Assembly: GCF_014202575.1 (NCBI RefSeq)
Contig: NZ_JACHHB010000001.1
Coordinates: 1 to 64,000, forward strand
DNA: 64,000 nt
Direction: 5' to 3'
DNA from: Texcoconibacillus texcoconensis
GTDB lineage: Bacteria; Bacillota; Bacilli; Bacillales; Salisediminibacteriaceae
Within the stretch, counting starts at the first letter, position 1; each line of letters begins with the position of its first letter. The notes under the pieces are model-generated. The model saw nothing but the letters and a program-made list of their open reading frames with translations, was not told where the DNA came from and did not search any database. The position numbers were made by a program, and so were the translations under genes. Positions 25,420 through 34,129 of this stretch are shown here, one piece after another.

Positions 25420-25597
25420 GGACATTGATTCCGTTATTCGCTTAAAAAGGCCTGTTTTTGAGCATTTCGCGGACATGAGTTCCGCTATTTGCAAAAAATC
25501 GCCCTTCATTGAATGCAAAAAGGAGGGTTAACGGAACATATGTCCGTCCGCCCCCTAAAAATGACGGATTTCGATGAAATACAGGAACGTATGTCCG
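25420..25597. repeat. Dispersed intergenic repeat, copy 2 of 3
   Basis: Four units: GGACATTGATTCCGTTATT, GGACATGAGTTCCGCTATTT, TTAACGGAACATATGTCCGT and GGAACGTATGTCCGC, in the order forward, forward, inverted, inverted. It is close to the copy at 48615. The 290 bp before it (25133-25419) show no gene. Confidence 0.85.
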
Positions 25598-25633
25598 CTC
25601 CCCACATTACCTAACGAAAAAAGAAGGTCTTTT

Positions 25634-26062
25634 CTAATGAAGGAGTTGCCTTAATCTATCAGATTGTTCTCGGTTTGTGTTAATAACTTCTTCTACAATT
25701 TGTCTGCTTGTTTCATCCAAATCCCCTCTAACCAGTTCCTCTGAATATTGTACACCATAGTAATCTATACCCTTTAACGCATCCTCAATGATTTTATTTG
25801 TGTCATCGGGCAGCATGACTTTATGCATGAAGCTGTGAACCGAACCTGACATTCCTTCATCATCGGCTGGCGTTCCCCCTAGGTTCTGAATTCGCTCAGC
25901 TATTTTGGAGGCATTCTGCTTTTGCTCCTGTTGCATTGATTGAAAATCATGCTTCAATTCATCATTTTCTACCTCTTGAATATAATGCTCAAATGAACGT
26001 ACGCCCATATAAGTTCCTCTCAGTAAAGTGTTCAATTCCTCAACGACAATATCATTCTTCAT
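25634..26062 (-). CDS. DUF2383 ferritin-like protein
   Basis: A 142-residue all-helical protein matching DUF2383 (LNTLLRGTYMGVRSFEHYIQ..., KGIDYYGVQYSEELVRGDLDE), which adopts a ferritin-like four-helix bundle. Helices carry several Glu, Asp and His but I cannot assign a metal site with confidence. ATG at 26062 follows AAAAGGTG. In Bacillaceae such proteins are often sporulation or stress associated; the role here is unknown. Confidence 0.75.
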   Translation of the reverse strand: MKNDIVVEELNTLLRGTYMGVRSFEHYIQEVENDELKHDFQSMQQEQKQNASKIAERIQNLGGTPADDEGMSGSVHSFMHKVMLPDDTNKIIEDALKGIDYYGVQYSEELVRGDLDETSRQIVEEVINTNREQSDRLRQLLH

Positions 26063-26185
26063 ATGAATCACACCTTTTGCGTATTTCGCGGCTTATGATT
26101 AGTTATAGACATATTATCCCTTGATAAGTAAAAGTTATGTTTAGAGTCTTTATTAACGAGACGTTTAATTCTTAAACTTATCTCG

Positions 26186-26220
26186 CAAAAAAAGAAGCAA
26201 AAGGTCCATCCTTCTGCTTC
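26186..26220 (-). terminator. Terminator of maa (GAAGCA family)
   Basis: On the minus strand GAAGCAGAAGG pairs with CCTTTTGCTTC, followed by seven T. A near-copy lies at 28987. Confidence 0.8.
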
Positions 26221-26234
26221 GACAGTAAATGAGC

Positions 26235-26795
26235 TTACTTTTCAATCTTTTTGATTACTTTAGCTGGGTTTCCACCTACTAAAACGTTATCTGGTACATC
26301 TTTGGTCACGACTGCTCCTGATGCGATGACAGCATTGTCCCCTACTGTTACGCCTGGATTGATGATTGCATTTCCACCAATCCAAACGTTATTCCCGAAT
26401 GTAATTGGTTTTGCAAACTCCTTACCTGAATTACGTTCATCTGGGTCAAGTGGGTGGGTTGCTGTATAGATTTGCACACCTGGTGCAAGCATGCAATTTT
26501 CGCCGAATCGCACTTCGCAAACGTCTAAAATCGTACAATCAAAATTCGCAAAGAAGTTTTCTCCTACATGTGTGTTGTAGCCATAATCGAACCTTATGTT
26601 AGGCTCCATGAATATATTTTTTCCTGTTGAGCCAAGGAATTCCTTTAATAATTGTGCGCGCTTTTCATCTTCTGTTTCTAATGTTTCATTAAAGATTCTC
26701 ACTTTACGTCTCGCTTCTTGACGGCCTTTGACTAATTCTGGGTCTTCAGGATTGTACATTTCTCCAGCTAGCATTTTTTCTTTTTCTGTTCTCAT
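26235..26795 (-). CDS. maa: Maltose O-acetyltransferase-like hexapeptide enzyme
   Basis: A 186-residue member of the maltose/galactoside acetyltransferase family: an N-terminal helical Mac domain ([25 protein letters not shown]) followed by a left-handed beta-helix of hexapeptide repeats ([32 protein letters not shown]). The catalytic His is in [10 protein letters not shown]. It transfers acetyl from acetyl-CoA to a sugar hydroxyl in the cytoplasm. ATG at 26795 follows GGAGG. A decayed copy of its 3' end and terminator lies at 28987-29208. Confidence 0.9.
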   Translation of the reverse strand: MRTEKEKMLAGEMYNPEDPELVKGRQEARRKVRIFNETLETEDEKRAQLLKEFLGSTGKNIFMEPNIRFDYGYNTHVGENFFANFDCTILDVCEVRFGENCMLAPGVQIYTATHPLDPDERNSGKEFAKPITFGNNVWIGGNAIINPGVTVGDNAVIASGAVVTKDVPDNVLVGGNPAKVIKKIEK

Positions 26796-26828
26796 TATGG
26801 AATCCTCCATATTTCTTCTAAAAATATA

Positions 26829-27986
26829 CTAGGAGATATTAACTTTTCTTTCATATGACCTCGTACGATTTCCCCCATCTTGCTTAGCTTGATATAGAGC
26901 CTTATCAGCATTATTAACTAAGTTATTCATTTGATAATAATCAGACGGTGCCATCGTTGCTGTCCCCAAACTGAGCGTAATGTGATCGCTGACTTTAGAA
27001 CCTGAATGCGTAATTTTTAAAGTTTCAATGGCTAATCTAATATTTTCAGCAACAACATATGCTCCTTCTTCATCGCAATCGGGAAGGATCACACTGAATT
27101 CTTCGCCGCCATATCGAAAGGCTGAGTCACCTAATCTTCTTAGTGAATGTTCAATTGCATTAGCAACTTCCTTGAGACATTCATCTCCTGCTTGATGTCC
27201 GTATGTATCGTTGTATGGTTTAAAGTGATCAAGGTCCACCATGATCAAGGATACAGGTGCGGAATTTGCTATCGCTCGATGCCATTCTATTTCTAAATAT
27301 TCATCGAAACTTCTACGATTCTTCACGCCGGTCAGTCCGTCAATCGATGAAAGGTGTTGTAAAATTTCATTAGCTTCTTTAAGTTTTTGCTCAGTTAATT
27401 TACGGTCATTAATATTACGAGATACGACAATCAGTTTATGATCTTTTGTATCTCTTTCCTGTAATACCCTTAAAGACGATTCAAACCAAATGTATTCACC
27501 ATCTTTTCTACGCATTCGATATGTAGAAGTAGTGTACCCAGTGTCTAATAACTCTTGATGTTGCTTTTTGATGATTTCATGGTCGTGGGGATGAATAAAC
27601 AAATAAGCATCTTGACCAATCATTTCTTCTTTTTCATATTTCATAACTTTTTTACAAGCTGGTGATGTATATAGAAATTTCCCTTCACTATCATGTAAAG
27701 TAATCATATCACTTGAATATTCCGTGAGTAGGCGGAACAGTTCTTCACTTTCCTTTAGTTTTTGATTGTGATAGGCATTTTCCGCTTCTTTTTTTTCAAG
27801 TTCTTTTTTTAAAATAATAGCTTTGTCATATTGTTTTCCAGCCCACCATGCAATCATAAGCATAATTGGTAAGCCAATAATCTCAATCCAACTTACAAAA
27901 CCATCCCTGACAGAATAATAAGTTATATATATCATGTTGATAAATAGAACAATTGAAATTGCTACGAACCTACCTTTATATTTCAC
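26829..27986 (-). CDS. Membrane-anchored PAS-GGDEF diguanylate cyclase
   Basis: A 385-residue protein with two N-terminal membrane segments (about residues 7-25 and 31-50), a short coiled coil, a PAS domain (about 80-195, with FRLLTEYSSDMITLHDSEGKFLYTSPAC) and a C-terminal GGDEF domain. The active motif is GGEEF at 293-297, and an inhibitory I-site RxxD (Arg284-Asp287) lies five residues before it. It should make cyclic di-GMP from GTP with product feedback inhibition, controlled by whatever the PAS domain senses. The start is GTG at 27986. Confidence 0.9.
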   Translation of the reverse strand: MKYKGRFVAISIVLFINMIYITYYSVRDGFVSWIEIIGLPIMLMIAWWAGKQYDKAIILKKELEKKEAENAYHNQKLKESEELFRLLTEYSSDMITLHDSEGKFLYTSPACKKVMKYEKEEMIGQDAYLFIHPHDHEIIKKQHQELLDTGYTTSTYRMRRKDGEYIWFESSLRVLQERDTKDHKLIVVSRNINDRKLTEQKLKEANEILQHLSSIDGLTGVKNRRSFDEYLEIEWHRAIANSAPVSLIMVDLDHFKPYNDTYGHQAGDECLKEVANAIEHSLRRLGDSAFRYGGEEFSVILPDCDEEGAYVVAENIRLAIETLKITHSGSKVSDHITLSLGTATMAPSDYYQMNNLVNNADKALYQAKQDGGNRTRSYERKVNIS

Positions 27987-28115
27987 TATCGTTCCACATC
28001 CTTATAACTATTTTAACCACAAAACGCAGGGGTGGTCTCGTGCTTATTCTTACTTCATTCGACAAAACTTTTCAAATCCCTTGTGCACCAACATTTTCAC
28101 CCATATATTTAAACA

Positions 28116-28162
28116 AAAAAACAAAATGTTAACACCGTGAATTATGTGTGTTAACATTTTGT
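28116..28162 (-). terminator. Terminator (perfect 15-bp inverted repeat)
   Basis: ACAAAATGTTAACAC and its exact complement enclose 12 bases, with seven T following on the minus strand. It lies about 200 bp beyond the 28358 stop and may end that transcript. The rest of 27987-28357 shows no gene. Confidence 0.65.
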
Positions 28163-28357
28163 TGGATATCACTCACTTTTTTTGGAGGTTGTCAAAAGTG
28201 AATTAAAAAATTCTAACCATAATTACATTTGTATGTAGTCTTCTTATTTTTGTGTTGGTATGTTTAGAATACTTACTGATCTCCTTACCTCAACACCTTT
28301 GTTTGTTGCATTTATTTTTGGATCATTGGAGTAGCTGTAAACGGATGAGGTTGAGAT

Positions 28358-28849
28358 TTAAACTTGAGTGATTTCTGTTTTTTGTTTTTCGCTTAATTTC
28401 CTAATTAATTCCATAAAAACGCGAATCGTTACATATTTAATATTCATTGTAATAAAGGTATGATACCACTTCCAACCCCTCTTCCAGCGAATCATATTAA
28501 AGTATCTACCAGCCAAAACTTCAATAAACAGTTGTGGAATGGTTAACAAAAATAACTTCCCTACAACAAGGAATATTGATTTGTCTTTATAGGTGAATTG
28601 ATTATAAAAAACACTCATAAGAGGGCAAAAAAGCCAGTCAAAAAGAATATGATATTTAAAATCTCTAGGTAAAAGTCTGACTGGATAGGACAATAATTTC
28701 TTCCCCACTAATATATGGTCAGTGATCCCTGAAACTAAAGCAGTAATTAAATAAACAATAAGCCAATCTTTTACAGGTTTCTTTTTAAAAGCGACTGGTA
28801 ATAAGAGCAATCCCGTTAGTAAAAATAACTTAAGTATTAATTTTGACAT
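28358..28849 (-). CDS. CBO0543-type membrane protein
   Basis: A 163-residue protein with four or five hydrophobic segments and the look of the CBO0543 family of Bacillus/Clostridium membrane proteins (ITALVSGITDHILVGKKLLSYPVR, HILFDWLFCPLMSVFYNQ, RWKRGWKWYHTF). The function of the family is unknown. ATG at 28849 follows GGGAAGGG; a longer reading from 28879 is possible. It appears monocistronic. Confidence 0.7.
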   Translation of the reverse strand: MSKLILKLFLLTGLLLLPVAFKKKPVKDWLIVYLITALVSGITDHILVGKKLLSYPVRLLPRDFKYHILFDWLFCPLMSVFYNQFTYKDKSIFLVVGKLFLLTIPQLFIEVLAGRYFNMIRWKRGWKWYHTFITMNIKYVTIRVFMELIRKLSEKQKTEITQV

Positions 28850-28986
28850 AATCCCTTCCCCTTTTTCAATATTCGTCATAACTATCTTTTCTCGATATAT
28901 ATATAAAATGAGCGTAAAAAACTACCACATTCAACCAATCTGAACGCCAGCAACTATAGCGAGCGTGAAACGGATCTCTCGTGCAT

Positions 28987-29208
28987 CCTAAAAATAAAAA
29001 AGAAGCAAAGGTTCATCCTTCTGCTTCGTAAATAAATGAGCTTATTTTTTTCTCTGTTTGATTACTTTAGCTGTTTTCCACGAACTTTATCTGATACTTA
29101 GGTTGTGACTGTTCTTGATGCGATAACTGCATTTCCCCTACTGTTTCGCCTAGGTTGTTGACTGCACTTCCGCCAATCCAAACGTTACCCCAAATGTAAT
29201 TTGCTTTA
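28987..29208 (-). pseudogene. Decayed partial duplicate of maa 3' end and terminator
   Basis: This stretch aligns along its whole length with 26186-26416: first the GAAGCA terminator, then the last 55-60 codons of maa, with many substitutions and short deletions that break the frame. Shared blocks include GATTACTTTAGCTG, CTTGATGCGAT/CCTGATGCGAT and CCAATCCAAACGTTA. No intact frame remains. It records an old duplication, or a lost second acetyltransferase gene, 2.8 kb from the live copy. Confidence 0.8.
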
Positions 29209-29348
29209 GGTGAAAATAATAATGCTCCCTTACTTTAACAAGGGAATCCTTTTATTTTACTCATGCTATTGTTTCAATTTCTACATTTAAAACAGAGACG
29301 TTTGGTTAAAATAAACTAAGGTATGACTGGCGAAAGGGGTTTAAAATT

Positions 29349-30359
29349 ATGGAACGAAGTAAAAATATACCATTAACTGCAGGTGAGATGTCAGCATTAT
29401 GGAATGGCTATAATACCGAAACTATGGCTTTGTATACATTTAAGCACTTTGAAATGGTTGTTGATGATGATGAAATTAAAAAGGACATACTATCTGCAAT
29501 AGAATTATTTCAAAACAATTCTAAAGAAATTCGTAAAATATTTGAATCAGAAAATCACCCTGTTCCAGTAGGGTTTACAGAACGCGACGTTAATCTAAAT
29601 GCCCCAAAGTTGTTTTCAGACGAAACGGCTCAATATTTATTAAAGTTTATTAGCGAAAATGGGATGCAGTTTTATCCAACTTGTTTAAAGTTTACTTCAA
29701 GGGAAGATATTAGACAATTTTGCACAGAATCCTCAGATAAGTATATATCACTTGTTAACCAAGTAACTAAAACTTTATTAACAAAAGGAATGTATGTTAG
29801 ACCACCACAAATATCTGCCCCTGAACAAGTCGATTTTGTTAAGAAGAAAAGTCATTTAACTGGTTGGTTAGGAGAAAGAAGACCCATTCACGCTACTCAA
29901 ATTACTCATATTTTTTTGAATATCCAAAGAAACATATTAGGTAAAACGCTATTAACAGGTTTTTCTCAAACAGTAAAATCCGAAAAAATTAAAAAGTTCC
30001 TTACCAAAGGTAAAGAAATGTCCAAAAAAAAATTGGATGAATTTCATTTACTTTTGCAAGATGTTGATATTGAAGTTTCTCTACCCTCTAATTTTAATGT
30101 AACGAATTCAACTCAACCTCCATACTCCGATAAAATGATGCTAGAGATTATTTTAACTACTATTCGCTATGCAATTGCTTTTTACGGTGAAGCCTTAGCA
30201 GTTAGTACAAGACGAGATTTATTTACTTTTTATAACAAAACAATTGCGGAAGTCACCTTATATGCTAATGAATGTGTAGAATTAGAAATTGAGTTTGGAT
30301 ATTTAGAAGAACAACCAAAAGCACTCGATCATGATGATATCATTAATAAAAATGACTAA
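29349..30359 (+). CDS. DUF3231 family protein
   Basis: A 336-residue protein of two similar helical halves, each opening with a motif of the type LTAGEMSALWNGY / IHATQITHIFLNI, as in DUF3231 proteins of spore-forming Bacillus (YvbH/coat-like, ferritin-like bundles). The function is not known; a link to spores has been suggested for relatives. The ATG follows GAAAGGGG. A long perfect inverted repeat terminator follows. Confidence 0.8.
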   Translation: MERSKNIPLTAGEMSALWNGYNTETMALYTFKHFEMVVDDDEIKKDILSAIELFQNNSKEIRKIFESENHPVPVGFTERDVNLNAPKLFSDETAQYLLKFISENGMQFYPTCLKFTSREDIRQFCTESSDKYISLVNQVTKTLLTKGMYVRPPQISAPEQVDFVKKKSHLTGWLGERRPIHATQITHIFLNIQRNILGKTLLTGFSQTVKSEKIKKFLTKGKEMSKKKLDEFHLLLQDVDIEVSLPSNFNVTNSTQPPYSDKMMLEIILTTIRYAIAFYGEALAVSTRRDLFTFYNKTIAEVTLYANECVELEIEFGYLEEQPKALDHDDIINKND

Positions 30360-30366
30360 AATGGAT

Positions 30367-30407
30367 AATTAAGCCGATTTTCTCACTTTAAGAAAATCGG
30401 CTTAATT
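30367..30407. terminator. Bidirectional terminator between convergent genes
   Basis: AATTAAGCCGATTTTCT and its exact complement form a 17-bp stem with a 7-base loop between the DUF3231 and ABC genes. Confidence 0.75.
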
Positions 30408-30442
30408 ATCTTGTGCAACTGCAAGAATTTCCTGTGATTACA

Positions 30443-31135
30443 CTACACGTGGGTTGGACTTTCTTTTTGCAGTCGCCCATCTTCCATTCGATAAACATTG
30501 TCACAATATTGAAGCATGCGCTCATCATGTGTAACCATGATCGCAGCCTTGTTTCTTGATTTGACTTCTTTACTAATCAATTGAACAACTTCATGGGACC
30601 TACTTGTATCAAGGCTTGCTGTTGGCTCGTCCGCCAAAATCATACTTGGGTTATTCATGAATGCACGTGCAATCGCTGTTCGTTGACGTTCTCCACCTGA
30701 AAGCTGGTCAGGAAAGTTTTTCAATCTCTCGTCGAGGCCAAGGCTTTCCAACAACTCATTTGCATACGTTTTATCGCTTTTCGAAACAGAACCGCTCATT
30801 TTTTTAACGAGTAATAGTTGATCAAAGACATTTAGATAAGGGATTAAGTTCGATGTTTGTAAAATAAAGCCGATTTCCTGTACGCGCAGGTTAGATAATG
30901 CTTTAGCTGATAATCCTGACAGGTCTTGACCATTAATTTCAACCACGCCAGATGTTGCTTGAAGTAAAGCGCCAGCAATTGATAAAAATGTACTTTTCCC
31001 AGATCCTGATGGACCGACAACAGCGACAAATTCACCAGGTTTAACTGAAAGAGAAACGTCATCAAGTGCAGTCACGTGATGATTTCCTTCTTGATAAACC
31101 TTTGAAACATTGTTTAACTTTAAGCCAGTCGCCAT
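30443..31135 (-). CDS. ABC transporter ATPase, LolD/MacB type
   Basis: A 230-residue ABC ATPase with Walker A (GPSGSGKST), signature LSGGERQR, Walker B (MILADEPTASLD) and switch His (VTHD). It belongs to the family paired with FtsX-like permeases that export peptides or lipids. Its start overlaps the stop of the upstream permease (TAATG) and GGGAGG precedes it. The permease is truncated and frameshifted, so this ATPase is probably an orphan unless it serves another permease. Confidence 0.9.
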   Translation of the reverse strand: MATGLKLNNVSKVYQEGNHHVTALDDVSLSVKPGEFVAVVGPSGSGKSTFLSIAGALLQATSGVVEINGQDLSGLSAKALSNLRVQEIGFILQTSNLIPYLNVFDQLLLVKKMSGSVSKSDKTYANELLESLGLDERLKNFPDQLSGGERQRTAIARAFMNNPSMILADEPTASLDTSRSHEVVQLISKEVKSRNKAAIMVTHDERMLQYCDNVYRMEDGRLQKESPTHV

Positions 31136-31385
31136 TATTCAACCCTCCCAATCGCTTGTAGTGGATCAATTTTTGTTATTTTACGAACGGATAGTAATGA
31201 ACTAAGAACCGTATCACTAACAACACAATGGCATAAGTGATCACTAAGATTGGATCTAAGACGAATGGCATTCCGTCTGGTAGGATTAGTGCCGTGCCAA
31301 GGGTTAGAAGGATTCCTATGATAATGCTTGCAAGCGATAGTAAAAACACTTGTGAAATGATCACTTTCCCAAGAAACGATCGTTA
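31135..31385 (-). pseudogene. FtsX-like permease, C-terminal remnant with frameshift
   Basis: Only the last 80 or so codons of a MacB/FtsX-type permease remain: RSFLGKVIISQVFLLSLASIIIGILL, then a hydrophobic segment ending LLVI, after which the frame shifts by one base and continues as VLSSLLSVRKITKIDP LQAIGRVE-stop. An in-frame TAA lies just upstream at about 31385 and no permease sequence follows beyond it. Both a 5' deletion and a frameshift are present. Confidence 0.8.
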
Positions 31386-31427
31386 GGATAATTAAAGAAT
31401 ATACTGACCAGATCGATTAAAAAATTG

Positions 31428-31466
31428 AAAAGCCAGCCTCCATTAAGGAATGACTAGCTTTTCAAT
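31428..31466 (-). terminator. Terminator of the symporter-cyclodeaminase operon
   Basis: On the minus strand ATTGAAAAGC and GCTTTTCAAT arms are followed by TTTTTTAA. Confidence 0.75.
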
Positions 31467-31505
31467 GATCATTTTAAAAGTGTATTATTGTTTGTTCAGT
31501 AGCCT

Positions 31506-32630
31506 TTACTTCGTCAAATATGAACTTTCCCATAAAGGAAGCTTTGTACCAACACCCATTTTCAAGGCATTTTGGTAAACTCTATACCCCCAAGCAGCGT
31601 CTTCTGTTGGTAAACCTCCCGTCATACATATGATGACTTCATCGTCAGACTTTCTTCCTTCTTTATTTCCTGCAATGATATCACCAATATCGTCAATCTT
31701 GCTACAATCATATTCTTCATTGGCAACCATATCCAACAATTGCCCGGACATGGTCCAGCCTGTAATGCTTGAGATTCCATCAGGGTGATTCAATCCGTCT
31801 TCAAGCCATTTCTCATGCATGGACCATAAGTCTGCAACAATTCTGTGATTTTGATAGGACTCTTTAGAAAAGTCTGCTGAACCAGTCAGAATGATAACTG
31901 ACCCTGGTTTAATGCACCTTTCATTGATTTTTGGTTTCGTTTTACCAGACGTTGCGACGGTCACAATATCAGATTGTTCCACACATCTATCTATATCATC
32001 AACAACTTCAACAGGCATATTGATTTTTTCTTCAAGCTTTTCGGCAATTTCCTTTCCTTTTTCAAGGTTGATATCAAACAGGACAACTTTCTCAAGACTA
32101 CCTAAAGATGTTGTTATCGCCTCTATACAAGACTGATTGATGGCTCCCCCCCCTACTGCACCTACAACTTTCGCATTGTTCTGAGCAAGGTGTTTAGAAA
32201 CGACACCTGGTACGGCACCAGTTCGAGCTGAGCTGACCAAGTTTCCAGCCATGATGGAAAGAGGAGCTCCTGTTTCTTTATCATTCAACGTAAAAGTATG
32301 AATAGAACGTGGTAGTCCCTTCTTTAAATTTTCAATATTGGAACCATACCATTTGTTACCCACAACATCAAAATCTCCACCAAGGTAAGAGATCAAGGAC
32401 ATAAACCTTCTGTCTGGACCTGCTTTTGGCATATTTTCAAAAGGTTCTTCTTCATTGAACCATAGCATGAGACCGTGGTCGTTCCTGTTTGGTCCGCCCA
32501 TCATATAGTCTCCTTTTCCAATCAGCCTGAACATCTCTTCAATGGTGTCAATACATTCTTTCATATTTAATACGCCAGCTTCAATAATATCCTCTTCTGT
32601 GAGATACAGAAATTCTAATTTTTCAGACAT
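31506..32630 (-). CDS. Ornithine cyclodeaminase/mu-crystallin family enzyme
   Basis: A 374-residue NAD(P)-dependent member of the ornithine cyclodeaminase/mu-crystallin family: Rossmann core VVGAVGGGAINQSCIEAI with DINLEKGKEIAE after the second strand, and the family's SARTGAVPGVVSKHLA loop. Close relatives are labelled 'tyramine oxidase subunit B', a name of uncertain value. The likely substrate is an amino acid or imine. Its ATG overlaps the stop of the symporter gene (TAATG), so both are translated together, and the pair is divergent from an RpiR regulator. Confidence 0.8.
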   Translation of the reverse strand: MSEKLEFLYLTEEDIIEAGVLNMKECIDTIEEMFRLIGKGDYMMGGPNRNDHGLMLWFNEEEPFENMPKAGPDRRFMSLISYLGGDFDVVGNKWYGSNIENLKKGLPRSIHTFTLNDKETGAPLSIMAGNLVSSARTGAVPGVVSKHLAQNNAKVVGAVGGGAINQSCIEAITTSLGSLEKVVLFDINLEKGKEIAEKLEEKINMPVEVVDDIDRCVEQSDIVTVATSGKTKPKINERCIKPGSVIILTGSADFSKESYQNHRIVADLWSMHEKWLEDGLNHPDGISSITGWTMSGQLLDMVANEEYDCSKIDDIGDIIAGNKEGRKSDDEVIICMTGGLPTEDAAWGYRVYQNALKMGVGTKLPLWESSYLTK

Positions 32631-33985
32631 TACGCATTCTCCTTATAATCATAATGATAATTAAATTTCGCCCATTTTTTATAATAGGAAAAAATGAGTA
32701 TGACAGCACTGATTACAATTGTAATGATTGAAAACAGCCAATGCTGTCCATTCAGGACAAATATAGGAGCGAAGGTAATAACAAAAACTTCCACTGGAGC
32801 GATAGGTATATAAGCTAAACCAAATTCATCCAATGTTTTACTTTCCAGTTTCGGGTCCACAATTCTCAATAAAGCAATAGCCATGGCTACAGCACCTGTA
32901 ACCCATCCGAAAGTAAAAATCCCTTTTTCAAACCAATTTTCTCGGAAGTAAAACTTTGATACAACTTTATAGAAGAAATAACTAAGAAAAATCCCAAACA
33001 AAATAAGAATTATAAAAGGAACCAAATTGTCAGCAATAACTGTTAGATTGATAGAGGCGATACCGAATGCTACAAGAATATCGGTCGCACTCCCACTTAT
33101 TTTGGACATAATTCCTCTATCGAGATATTCATCTACATTTGTCGCCTGCATCAATTGTTTTAAGATCAGTCCCACCAAAAAAGCAAGTGAGAAGGCAGGA
33201 ATGGATAGGCCAGCATATAGCGATTCGCCGAATTGGCTTAAATAATAACCAACCATAGTTACAAACAAAACCAGTGCTAAATGGAACACTAGTGGATCTA
33301 TTGAGATACTGGAAACGGTATCGGAACCCATGGAACTTCTTTTGTTTTTTGGCAAAATACCTGTTCTCAATTCTTCCGGCAGCTCATCAAATCTGCTGAT
33401 ATAGTTTGCATGACCCTTGTTTGCACTAGACCTGATCAATGCCAGTCCAACAACAATGGCAAGTATGGCACCTATTGTTGCCGATGTCATTGCCAAAGAA
33501 GTTGCTTCTTCCCAACCCTGCTGTGCAAATGCATCTCCTATAGCCGCAGCGGTCCCGTGTCCACCGACAAAACCAGCAGCCAACAGCAATCCAAAGCCAT
33601 TATGCACATCAAACAATGGCACGAGCAAAACAAGTGCAAAAAGAAGTCCACCTCCCCACATCAAAAGCATAATAGTTTGTGAATAAGACCATAACCCCCC
33701 TACTTTATTAATCACTTGTGACCATTTAAACCTTGGGGTAGAAAGAGGGATCGCTGCAAATACAACAGCAATGAGTACACCCGGATAATCACCTATAAAA
33801 CCTGTAAATGGGATGATATTAAATCCATTAGGTCCTAGAACTAATCCTAAAATCCCTGCAATAATACTTGCAGGCATAAAGGATCGTTGTAACAAATTGA
33901 CTTTTGCCCTTAAAAACATTCCTAATAACAGTAGTAAAGATATTAGACCAACATCAGTCAAGATACCCCATATGGTTAACTCCAT
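32630..33985 (-). CDS. GltS-type sodium/glutamate symporter family protein
   Basis: A 451-residue ESS-family carrier with ten or more membrane segments and the two re-entrant glycine-rich loops (AAGFVGGHGTAAAIGDAF and GWVTGAVAMAIALLRIVDP). The family exchanges glutamate or similar amino acids with sodium. ATG at 33985 follows AAAGGGG. It is co-transcribed with an ornithine cyclodeaminase-like enzyme, so it probably imports the substrate of that enzyme, which need not be glutamate. Confidence 0.85.
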   Translation of the reverse strand: MELTIWGILTDVGLISLLLLLGMFLRAKVNLLQRSFMPASIIAGILGLVLGPNGFNIIPFTGFIGDYPGVLIAVVFAAIPLSTPRFKWSQVINKVGGLWSYSQTIMLLMWGGGLLFALVLLVPLFDVHNGFGLLLAAGFVGGHGTAAAIGDAFAQQGWEEATSLAMTSATIGAILAIVVGLALIRSSANKGHANYISRFDELPEELRTGILPKNKRSSMGSDTVSSISIDPLVFHLALVLFVTMVGYYLSQFGESLYAGLSIPAFSLAFLVGLILKQLMQATNVDEYLDRGIMSKISGSATDILVAFGIASINLTVIADNLVPFIILILFGIFLSYFFYKVVSKFYFRENWFEKGIFTFGWVTGAVAMAIALLRIVDPKLESKTLDEFGLAYIPIAPVEVFVITFAPIFVLNGQHWLFSIITIVISAVILIFSYYKKWAKFNYHYDYKENA

Positions 33986-34031
33986 AAATGCAACCCCTTT
34001 CATTTCTGATTTATAAGAATTGTATCACAAT

Positions 34032-34078
34032 TAACGGAAAATAATAACCATTAAATTTAATAACGGAAAAAATATTCC
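34032..34078. promoter_or_regulatory. Repeat sites in the symporter/RpiR divergent region
   Basis: Two direct copies of TAACGGAAAA (34033 and 34061) lie 28 bp apart, and the second runs into GGAAAAAATATTCC, a palindrome. They sit between the two divergent starts and are candidate RpiR operators. Confidence 0.4.
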
Positions 34079-34129
34079 TTTATCTACTTAATGGGAATCA
34101 TTTATAATATTAATTGGGAGGGGAGCGCT

